From Candidatus Jorgensenbacteria bacterium (lineage in GTDB: Bacteria > Patescibacteriota > Minisyncoccia > UBA6257 > GWB1-50-10), in contig JACRFG010000057.1 of assembly GCA_016234345.1 (NCBI GenBank), positions 1 through 18,833 of the forward strand: a stretch of 18,833 nucleotides of DNA, given 5' to 3'. This document shows positions 13,408 to 18,833 of the stretch, in pieces. Below the pieces are notes generated by a model. That model was not told the DNA's origin. It was given only the letters and a program-made list of their open reading frames with translations, and ran no database searches. The translations under genes and the position numbers were made by a program. Numbering within the stretch: the stretch's first letter is position 1; each line of letters starts with the position of its first letter.

Positions 13408-14619
13408 ATGTCAACGTTATCGAATAAAAAAGTCTTTGTGGCAATGAGCGGCGGAGTTGATTCGTCGGTTACGGCATTATTACTCAAAAATCAGGGATAT
13501 GATGTTTCGGGCGTATTTATGCGTTGTTTTAATATTGATGGATGTGCTGAACGCGATGCTCTTGATGCCCGTCGAGTGGCTGAGCATTTGGGTATACCAT
13601 TTTACACTTTTGATTTCGAGGAGGAATACAAAAAGGAAGTTGTAGGATATATGATCGATGGATATCGACGGGGAATCACGCCGAATCCGGATGTGATGTG
13701 TAACAAACATATAAAATTTGGTCTGTTTTTAAAGAAAGCGCGAGAACTGGGCGCTGATTATATTGCGACGGGACACTACGTTCGGCTCGTTTCTCTTTCA
13801 CAGCACCGATTGTCGACTCGCTCCGGCGGCGAGCCGCAATCTGCGCTCTCGGCACCGCGATCCACCGAAGGTGGAACCAAGCTCGCGATGCCTGCGAGAG
13901 CCGCTGCTCAAAAGAAACTCGCTTCTTTTGGATTATATGAAGCAAAAGACAAAAACAAAGATCAATCATATTTTTTGTGGACTTTAACCCAAGAACAGCT
14001 TAAATATTGCTTTTTTCCAATTGGTGATTATTTGAAATCCGAGGTTCGTGATATCGCACGCAAAGCCGGACTTCCGACGGCCGAAAAGAAAGATTCGCAG
14101 GGTATATGCTTTTTGGGTAAAGTGGCGCTCGACGAGTTTTTAAAAGGTTACATTCCCTCTCGACGAGGCGAGGTCGTGACGGTTAATGGTGAACGGATCG
14201 GTGAACACGAAGGTGCCTGGTATTACACTATCGGTCAACGTCATGGACTTAATTTAGACGATAAGAATCGTTTATTAAAAGTTAAAGGAAAAGAAGAAAC
14301 CCAAGCGCACTACGTAGCAATCAAAGATATAGCTACAAATACTGTGGTTGTAGCGGGAGGTAATAATCATCCGTCCCTTTTCCGTGAAAGCATAAAAATA
14401 TCTGAAGCAAATTTTATAAACCCCAATATTAAGATGCCCGATACTATCTGGGTTCGTATTCGTTATCGTCAACCGCTCGTTCTTGCCAAATTTATGCAGT
14501 TAGATTCGAGCATATATCAATTAATTTTTGCCAAGCCGCAAAAGTTTGTTGCACCCGGTCAGTCTGCAGTGTTTTATTCTAAAGATAGAGAACTTTTGGG
14601 TGGGGGCATTATTTTATAA
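13408..14619 (+). CDS. mnmA: tRNA-specific 2-thiouridylase MnmA with an in-frame insertion
   Basis: 403 residues against about 360 usually. The PP-loop ATPase motif is SGGVDSS (14-20). The catalytic cysteines are Cys98 in TPNPDVMCNK and Cys234 in DSQGICFLG. Further signatures are DYIATGHYVR (117-126), DKNKDQSYFL (181-190), GEHEGAWYYTIGQRHGL and the C-terminal GQSAVFY plus LGGGII. It thiolates U34 of tRNA-Lys, -Glu and -Gln, taking sulfur from an IscS-type relay. Between GHYVRL and GLYEAKD lie about 47 residues (128-174) rich in Ser, Arg, Ala and Gly, where relatives have a short loop. This part is encoded by GC-rich hairpin-forming DNA and looks like an inserted palindromic element. Both cysteines and the flanking frame are intact, so the enzyme is probably active. 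Confidence 0.95.
   Translation: MSTLSNKKVFVAMSGGVDSSVTALLLKNQGYDVSGVFMRCFNIDGCAERDALDARRVAEHLGIPFYTFDFEEEYKKEVVGYMIDGYRRGITPNPDVMCNKHIKFGLFLKKARELGADYIATGHYVRLVSLSQHRLSTRSGGEPQSALSAPRSTEGGTKLAMPARAAAQKKLASFGLYEAKDKNKDQSYFLWTLTQEQLKYCFFPIGDYLKSEVRDIARKAGLPTAEKKDSQGICFLGKVALDEFLKGYIPSRRGEVVTVNGERIGEHEGAWYYTIGQRHGLNLDDKNRLLKVKGKEETQAHYVAIKDIATNTVVVAGGNNHPSLFRESIKISEANFINPNIKMPDTIWVRIRYRQPLVLAKFMQLDSSIYQLIFAKPQKFVAPGQSAVFYSKDRELLGGGIIL
13789..13929. repeat. Palindromic GC-rich insertion inside mnmA
   Basis: Three hairpins are packed in about 115 nt: CTCGC/GCGAG (13817-13821 with 13829-13833); a nested structure from 13845 to 13901 (GCTCTCG/CGAGAGC, CGCGA/TCGCG, TCCACC/GGTGGA with a GAA loop); and AAAAGAA/TTCTTTT (13910-13916 with 13923-13929). 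The GC level is far above the flanks. The insert keeps the reading frame and adds a low-complexity loop to MnmA. The exact ends are estimated from where family similarity stops. Confidence 0.6.
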
Positions 14620-14647
14620 ACGCGAATATATGTTTTGTTTTCTATTG

Positions 14648-14722
14648 TGCCTCAAAAATCACGCACCCGCCTGCCGGCGGGCAAGTCTGTCTTGTAGTCG
14701 AGGAAAGTATGCGTGATTTTTT
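14648..14722. repeat. Palindromic dispersed element, copy 2 (also acts as mnmA terminator)
   Basis: Arms AAAAATCACGCA (14654-14665) and TGCGTGATTTTT (14710-14721) pair perfectly over 12 bp around a 44-nt centre. The centre holds CCCGCC/GGCGGG (14666-14671 with 14676-14681). The left flank TGCCTCAA and the GC core are shared with copy 1 (reverse complement). The right arm ends in a T-run, so this copy can terminate mnmA transcription. The centre is 22 nt longer than that of copy 1. Confidence 0.8.
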
Positions 14723-14740
14723 AAAACATTAATCGTCGAG

Positions 14741-14746
14741 TATAAT
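14741..14746 (+). promoter_or_regulatory. -10 box immediately upstream of comEC
   Basis: A perfect TATAAT ends 8 nt before ATG 14755. The predicted +1 is near 14753, so the transcript would be leaderless or nearly so. No Shine-Dalgarno or good -35 is present. Confidence 0.5.
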
Positions 14747-14754
14747 TTTCATGC

Positions 14755-16218
14755 ATGCGATCGTACGATATATTTTTCTTTAGTGCTGCATTTTTCATTT
14801 TTGGTGTATTTCTTTCCAGTGTAGGTTTAAAATCGGGTATTCTATGGATTGTCTTGGGTCTAGAAATTATTTATCTGGTGTTGTGGTTAACGAAACGAGA
14901 GTTCAGATTGCTGAATCGCGTCTTTCGACAAAAAATATTTTTATGGCTTATCGGGCTCACTTTTTTTATTATCATCGGTTCGCTTTACTATACGTGGGAT
15001 GACTTACAATTTAGACGCGATGAACCTTTATTTGGTCGAGAAGATACTTTCATTGGTATTGTTCGAGATAAGCCGGTATTTAAAAACAATTTACAGGAGT
15101 TAGTGGTATCTCTTGAATCTCCGTCTTCAGGAAATATTCTTGTTAAGATTCCTAAATATCCTGCTTTCAAATACGGGGACGAAGTTCGTATTAAAGGAAA
15201 GATCAATAAACCGGAGCCATCGGCTTATATTTTTTATCTTCAAAAGGAAAAAATCCATGGTATAAGTTCTTTTCCATATTTCGAATATATTGCTTCGGGA
15301 CGCGGTTCGTCCGTTAAGGCTTGGTTATTCAGTGTCCGTGATCGTATTGTCGAATCATTCAGACAAATATTACCAGCAAAAGAGTCCGCTTTTTTGAGCG
15401 GTCTTACGCTTGGTGGTACAAGTGAATTTACGCCTGAATTCAGGGAAGCTATGCAGAGAAGTGGCACGACACACCTTGTGGCTCTTTCCGGTTATAACAT
15501 AACCATTATAGTGTGGGCGGCCATGGGCGTGTTTATATGGTTTTTCGGAAGGCGATGGTCGTTTATGCTTACCGTGCTTGTTATCGTTGGTTTTGTTTTT
15601 ATGACCGGCGCCGAAGCTTCGGTGGTGCGAGCCGCGGTTATGGGAATACTCGTTTTGATTGCTCATGAAGCCGGTCGAATTTACGATATGCGCAACGCGA
15701 TCGTTCTTGCCGGATTGATTATGGTTTTGGCGAATCCTAAAGTTCTTATGTTTGATATTGGTTTTCAGCTTTCTTTCCTCGCGCTTCTTGGTATTGTTTA
15801 CGTTCGTCCGGCTCTTTTGCGGATATTCCATTTTAGCGAAGAGCCAAACTTCCTTTCGTGGAAAGACAATTTAGCTACAACTGCTGCCGCGCAGTTGGCG
15901 GTTGTTCCTGTTTTGATAACACAATTCGGAAGTTTCTCGCCAATATCATTTTTGGCCAATCTTCTTATTCTTGAAATAGTTCCGGTGACTATGGGATTTG
16001 GTTTTTTGATTGCCGCCGCATCTTTTGTGTCTTATTACGGAGCGTTGGTATTGGGATGGTTTACGTGGGTGTTACTAAGATTTGAAATTTTGGTGATAGA
16101 ATTCACCTCTACCTTGAGCATTCCTCTTGCCGTAGAATTAAATTGGGTCTTGGTTGCAGTTTATTATATTTTGATTGCGTGTTTTATGGTGGTTACAGGC
16201 AGAGTGCGGAAATCATGA
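14755..16218 (+). CDS. comEC: ComEC/Rec2-type DNA uptake channel, membrane part
   Basis: 487 residues. Membrane spans near 5-22, 30-46 and 61-78 are followed by an OB-like extracellular domain (about 95-170, VVSLESPSSGNILVKIPK, the DUF4131 region). The Competence domain begins at KESAFLSGLTLG (209-220), with the signature SGTTHLVALSGYNI (236-249) and a series of further membrane spans to the end. It forms the channel that takes single-stranded DNA across the inner membrane during natural transformation. The usual third part, a beta-lactamase-fold domain, is not fused but encoded by the next gene, whose ATG overlaps this stop (ATGA). ATG 14755 is chosen over ATG 14751, which is in another frame. 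Confidence 0.92.
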   Translation: MRSYDIFFFSAAFFIFGVFLSSVGLKSGILWIVLGLEIIYLVLWLTKREFRLLNRVFRQKIFLWLIGLTFFIIIGSLYYTWDDLQFRRDEPLFGREDTFIGIVRDKPVFKNNLQELVVSLESPSSGNILVKIPKYPAFKYGDEVRIKGKINKPEPSAYIFYLQKEKIHGISSFPYFEYIASGRGSSVKAWLFSVRDRIVESFRQILPAKESAFLSGLTLGGTSEFTPEFREAMQRSGTTHLVALSGYNITIIVWAAMGVFIWFFGRRWSFMLTVLVIVGFVFMTGAEASVVRAAVMGILVLIAHEAGRIYDMRNAIVLAGLIMVLANPKVLMFDIGFQLSFLALLGIVYVRPALLRIFHFSEEPNFLSWKDNLATTAAAQLAVVPVLITQFGSFSPISFLANLLILEIVPVTMGFGFLIAAASFVSYYGALVLGWFTWVLLRFEILVIEFTSTLSIPLAVELNWVLVAVYYILIACFMVVTGRVRKS

Positions 16219-17093
16219 TCGATGATATTATCAAAAAATTAGAAGTGAATAAGAATAGAGCGTTCATCATCGTTGTCGCTCTTGTGGTGTTAGATGCGGT
16301 TGTTTTCTGGCACATTTTCCATTTAACCAGTGAAGACTTATCCATATATTTTTTAAATGTCGGTCAAGGCGACAGCGAACTCGTGGTTCTGCCAGGTGGA
16401 GTAAGGGTTTTGATAGATGGTGGGCCGTTGAATGGGGGAATACTTGAACAGTTGGCGAGAGTGCTACCCTCAACCGACCGATATATCGATCTTGTTCTTC
16501 TTTCTCATCCGCAACAGGATCATTTCGGCGGGCTTATCGACATAGTTTCGCGTTATCGTGTAGGTGCGTTTATTATGAGTGATCGGACGGGCACCGCCAA
16601 AGCGTTTGCCGATTTAGAGCGAGTTTTGAAGATAAAAGAAGTGCCGCATATTGTTTTGGCCAGAGGAGATTCCATTCGATACAAAAAGAATATTTTTTAC
16701 GTACTTGCACCAACATCCAAACTTTTAGGGCATAAAGATTTGAATGATGCAACGTTAGTGCTTGCCCTTCAGAGCCAGAACACCAAAGCGCTTTTTACCG
16801 GCGACATTGATGCTGATATAGAAAATTTGTTGGTTAACAGCAATATCGGCAGAGTTGATATTCTTAAAGTTTCTCATCACGGCTCTCGTTACTCTTCAAC
16901 TGCTTTGTTTTTGGATGCGATTCATCCGGCAATCGCCGTAACGGAAGTTGGTAAAAATAGTTATGGCCATCCGAGTCATGAGACTATCGAGCGCCTACAA
17001 GATGTTGGTGCTGTAACATATCGAACTGATCGTGATGGTACGATTTTAGTGCAAGCCGATGGAGAAAAGATGTCCGTCTTTCGATATCATTGA
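16215..17093 (+). CDS. Membrane-anchored metallo-beta-lactamase-fold hydrolase, ComEC C-terminal type
   Basis: 292 residues. One membrane span (about 15-37) precedes the MBL domain, which opens with IYFLNVGQGDSELVVLPG (44-61) and VLIDGG. The metal-site motifs are SHPQQDH (97-103, the HxxxDH variant), LFTGDIDAD and SHHGS, with YGHPSHET near the end. This is the typical ComEC/Rec2 C-terminal domain, thought to degrade the incoming non-transported strand or otherwise process DNA. The start codon overlaps the comEC stop as ATGA, which implies translational coupling; a longer in-frame ORF begins at 16143 but would overlap comEC deeply. The added membrane span suits a protein that works beside the channel as a separate chain. 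Confidence 0.9.
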   Translation: MIDDIIKKLEVNKNRAFIIVVALVVLDAVVFWHIFHLTSEDLSIYFLNVGQGDSELVVLPGGVRVLIDGGPLNGGILEQLARVLPSTDRYIDLVLLSHPQQDHFGGLIDIVSRYRVGAFIMSDRTGTAKAFADLERVLKIKEVPHIVLARGDSIRYKKNIFYVLAPTSKLLGHKDLNDATLVLALQSQNTKALFTGDIDADIENLLVNSNIGRVDILKVSHHGSRYSSTALFLDAIHPAIAVTEVGKNSYGHPSHETIERLQDVGAVTYRTDRDGTILVQADGEKMSVFRYH

Positions 17094-17119
17094 CATTCTT
17101 CAGTTTTCTTAGGTATCTT

Positions 17120-17146
17120 TAAACTAGCTTTTATACAACTAGTTTA
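17120..17146 (+). repeat. Inverted repeat in the gap before the small membrane gene
   Basis: TAAACTAG (17120-17127) and CTAGTTTA (17139-17146) pair perfectly around an 11-nt loop holding TATACA. No T-tract follows. It could be an operator or a weak processing hairpin. Confidence 0.4.
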
Positions 17147-17155
17147 GAGTCATTG

Positions 17156-17527
17156 ATGGTATTGCTAGGTCTTGTTTTGTTTATTCTGATGTCGCAGATT
17201 ATCGCTGTTATTTATAATCAAACCTTGAATGCAAGTGAGCGTGTTGTTTTTTGCTCTCCCGGTGCCTTTGTTGGGTCTTTTTTGATATGGCCTGGACTTT
17301 TATTGTGTTGTTTTATAGGTGATTCGCGCCTTGTCGCCGGGTCAGTAGCTTTTGTGGTGTGGCTTGTTTTGGGGATATCTTCTTATATATTGGTTTTCGA
17401 TGTTTCGGGATTATCAGCTCTCGGATGGCTCATGGCTACCACAGTGGTTTGGTTGCTTGTGGTTCTGTTTCTTATTTTTAGCGGTTCGGGCGAATCGAAA
17501 AACAATACTACCAAGACGCCATCTTGA
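17156..17527 (+). CDS. Small membrane protein with about four spans, unknown function
   Basis: 123 residues, not recognised. Hydrophobic segments at about 1-20, 34-57, 60-83 and 86-110 predict four membrane spans, with very short loops and a polar Ser/Asn/Thr/Lys tail. ATG 17156 is preferred to the TTG one codon earlier; no Shine-Dalgarno is seen. It sits between the comEC pair (62-nt gap) and the Fe-S gene (35-nt gap) on the same strand and may share their transcript. No conserved polar residue pattern suggests a transporter or enzyme. Confidence 0.65.
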   Translation: MVLLGLVLFILMSQIIAVIYNQTLNASERVVFCSPGAFVGSFLIWPGLLLCCFIGDSRLVAGSVAFVVWLVLGISSYILVFDVSGLSALGWLMATTVVWLLVVLFLIFSGSGESKNNTTKTPS

Positions 17528-17562
17528 ATATTTTTATTACTTAAAAAAAGGAGACCAAGTTT

Positions 17563-17919
17563 ATGGAAGAGAGAGAAGTAGAGACTCAGGCGGGAATTGT
17601 GTTAACTGAAAAAGCCGCAGAACAGCTTCGGGCTATCATGATCGAACATGTTATCCCCGAAATGCATGCTTTGCGTATCGGTATAAAAGGTGGTGGCTGT
17701 TCCGGGTTTTCTTACGTATTCGGTTTTGATGCGGCGCCTAGGGTGGGAGATGTGATATTTGAATCGCAAGAGCTCAAAATTTTTGTCGATGAGCGGTCGC
17801 TCGAATTTCTCAAAGGTACAACAATAGATTTTCATAGCGATGTGAACGGTAGAGGGTTTGTATTCAAAAATCCGAACGCAACAAAAAGCTGCGGTTGCGG
17901 CAAATCATTCAGTGCTTAG
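17563..17919 (+). CDS. erpA: Fe-S cluster assembly/carrier protein, IscA/ErpA/HesB family
   Basis: 118 residues, full length for the family. It begins IVLTEKAAEQLRAIM and carries the three conserved cysteines: Cys46 in GGGCSGFSY, and Cys110 and Cys112 in SCGCGKSF. The FVDERSLEFLKGTTIDF region is typical. Proteins of this family carry or deliver iron-sulfur clusters to apo-enzymes; the split between ErpA, IscA and SufA cannot be made from the sequence alone, and no suf or isc gene is adjacent. AAGGAG (17548-17553) lies 9 nt before ATG, a clear start. A terminator follows directly. Confidence 0.92.
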   Translation: MEEREVETQAGIVLTEKAAEQLRAIMIEHVIPEMHALRIGIKGGGCSGFSYVFGFDAAPRVGDVIFESQELKIFVDERSLEFLKGTTIDFHSDVNGRGFVFKNPNATKSCGCGKSFSA

Positions 17920-17932
17920 AGATATTTTTTAG

Positions 17933-17965
17933 AAAACCCCGTAATAATCTACGGGGTTTTTATGT
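17933..17965 (+). terminator. Intrinsic terminator after the Fe-S protein
   Basis: AAAACCCCGTA (17933-17943) pairs with TACGGGGTTTT (17950-17960) around a 6-nt loop, followed by T-rich TATGTTT. Confidence 0.88.
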
Positions 17966-17977
17966 TTATTGTGTTTT

Positions 17978-17986
17978 TGCTATACT
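17978..17986 (+). promoter_or_regulatory. Extended -10 promoter for the TonB-like gene
   Basis: TGCTATACT (TG at 17978-17979, -10 TATACT at 17981-17986) differs by a single base from the TGCTACACT box of the promoter at 8007. No good -35 is seen. The predicted start near 17993 leaves a 36-nt leader with AGGAG at 18015-18019. Confidence 0.6.
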
Positions 17987-18028
17987 ATATATTAGTAGTT
18001 TTCACATATTTCAGAGGAGAAGATTGTC

Positions 18029-18748
18029 ATGACGAAGACGGTTGATGTGCGTTATGGATTTTCTGATATTCGGAAAAAGTATCCCAGCTATCTTGCGTTG
18101 GGTTTGGTTTTGGCTACCGCATTTCATTTTTTGTTTTTTATGAGCGCGCAGTTTTTAAACGGTGCTCCGGAATTGTCGCCGCGCAGTCCGATTACGATCA
18201 TCCCGTATCCTCCGACTGATTTTATTCCCCCTCCGACTATTCCTCATGTACCTATACCAAGTCCGCCGACTGGACCAGCTGCGAAACCATCTTTTGCTAT
18301 CCCGGTTCCTGTTCCGGACAATGAAGTTGATATCAATCGAACAATTACTCCCCAAGATTCTCTTTCCAAGATTTCTGGCTTTGTTGCTAAAGACGGCAAC
18401 GGTAGCGGTGGAGTATTGGAAGGAGGCGGAGAGTTCAAGTTTGAAGAGGAACCATCGCCTGAAGCGTTTATACCCGTTGAGCAAAGTCCCGTGCCGATAA
18501 TTCAAATGACGCCTGAGTATCCAGAAATAGCCAAGCGAGCCGGTATTGAAGGCACAGTATGGGTGAAGATTCTTGTCGGCAAGGACGGCAAAGCCAAAAA
18601 GGCGATTGTGGTGAAAAGTGATGCTGATGTTTTCGATGATCCGTCGATTAAAGCGGCTCTCAAGTGGGTTTTTACTCCAGCCATGATGAACAACGGTCCT
18701 GTTGAAGTGTGGGCAGCCATACCGTTCAGATTCAAATTAAATCGTTAA
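18029..18748 (+). CDS. TonB-family energy-transducer-like protein
   Basis: 239 residues with the full TonB plan. A short cytoplasmic basic N-terminus is followed by one membrane span (about 21-39). A Pro-rich periplasm-type spacer (45-100, IPYPPTDFIPPPTIPHVPIP) and a Gly/Glu-rich linker come next. The C-terminal TonB domain (about 155-238) includes MTPEYPEIAKRAGIEGTVWV, KILVGKDGKAKKAIVVKS and LKWVFTPAMMNNGPVEVW. In diderm bacteria TonB with ExbB/ExbD passes inner-membrane energy to outer-membrane receptors. No ExbB, ExbD or receptor gene is visible here. AGGAG 9 nt before ATG supports this start. If the host is a monoderm patescibacterium, the protein may have another role or reflect transfer. 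Confidence 0.9.
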   Translation: MTKTVDVRYGFSDIRKKYPSYLALGLVLATAFHFLFFMSAQFLNGAPELSPRSPITIIPYPPTDFIPPPTIPHVPIPSPPTGPAAKPSFAIPVPVPDNEVDINRTITPQDSLSKISGFVAKDGNGSGGVLEGGGEFKFEEEPSPEAFIPVEQSPVPIIQMTPEYPEIAKRAGIEGTVWVKILVGKDGKAKKAIVVKSDADVFDDPSIKAALKWVFTPAMMNNGPVEVWAAIPFRFKLNR

Positions 18749-18757
18749 GTAATGCAT

Positions 18758-18788
18758 ATGCGGCTCTTTATGGGTCGCATTTCTTTTT
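18758..18788 (+). terminator. Intrinsic terminator after the TonB-like gene
   Basis: ATGCGGCTC (18758-18766) pairs with GGGTCGCAT (18772-18780) using two G-U pairs, with a 5-nt loop, followed by TTCTTTTT. Confidence 0.8.
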
Positions 18789-18816
18789 GACTATAATGTC
18801 ATTTTCGTGATATACA
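18787..18816 (+). promoter_or_regulatory. Promoter at the right edge, gene outside the window
   Basis: TTGACT (18787-18792, 5/6) and TATACA (18811-18816, 5/6) are 18 bp apart. A separate TATAAT lies at 18792-18797. No ORF starts before the window ends. Confidence 0.5.
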
Positions 18817-18833
18817 ACACTTAGTTAATTTGA

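Noticed and set aside
13789..13929. mnmA insertion as a frameshift or pseudogene
   Set aside because: The frame is open and continuous on both sides, and all catalytic motifs are present downstream.
15370..15831. 153-codon minus-strand ORF inside comEC
   Set aside because: Its product is low-complexity His/Asn/Lys-rich and lies fully opposite conserved ComEC sequence, so it is a shadow.
16143..16214. Longer start for the MBL-fold gene
   Set aside because: It would overlap comEC by 76 nt, and its extra residues are only the other frame of comEC; the ATGA junction explains the start.

Overview
The window is a gene-dense bacterial segment of moderate GC (judged by eye). It carries about twenty protein genes and no tRNA, rRNA, CRISPR array or transposase that I could find. 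Several traits point to a candidate-phyla-radiation (Patescibacteria) type genome: an alanyl-tRNA synthetase shortened to 596 residues, a lone VirD4/HerA-like ATPase with a C-terminal zinc ribbon, a split ComEC, an RpoD with a Lys-rich N-terminus, many small orphan genes, and dispersed GC-cored palindromes. This placement is inference. A TonB-domain protein, a PlsC-like acyltransferase and a type II (eukaryotic-type) glutamine synthetase are less expected there and may be acquired.

Layout. 1-357 is the C-terminal end of a metzincin-like metalloprotease, which converges through back-to-back terminators on a minus-strand secreted and membrane-anchored coiled-coil protein (442-1266). 1267-1743 is a long intergenic region. 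It holds promoters, one consensus DnaA box and a self-contained transcription unit for a 28-residue Lys-rich peptide with a structured leader. A minus-strand acyltransferase (1744-2460) is divergent from dnaG-rpoD-(membrane protein)-alaS (2581-7829), the core of a macromolecular-synthesis operon without a visible rpsU. A palindromic element follows at 7888-7945. Next come a charged helical protein (8085-8405), a TsaC/YrdC-family tRNA t6A enzyme (8473-8988) and the conjugation-type ATPase (9031-10887). efp is convergent on the minus strand (10957-11538) and divergent from glnA type II (11651-12754). Two tandem minus-strand HicB-like genes (12804-13340) are divergent from mnmA (13408-14619), which carries an in-frame palindromic insertion. 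A second copy of the palindromic element (14648-14722) precedes comEC plus a separate ComEC-type beta-lactamase-fold gene (14755-17093). A small membrane protein, an IscA/ErpA-type Fe-S protein and a TonB-like protein finish the window, and a promoter at the right edge points outward.

Functionally, much of the window is translation and information processing: primase, primary sigma factor, AlaRS, EF-P, and the t6A and s2U tRNA modification enzymes. DNA uptake or transfer is represented by ComEC and the VirD4-like ATPase. The best leads outside the genes are four. (1) Two copies of a palindrome family with compensatory changes in the stem. (2) A palindromic GC-rich insertion read through in frame in mnmA. 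(3) TATAAT boxes placed so close to start codons that transcripts should be leaderless or nearly so. (4) The stand-alone Lys-rich micro-gene unit.
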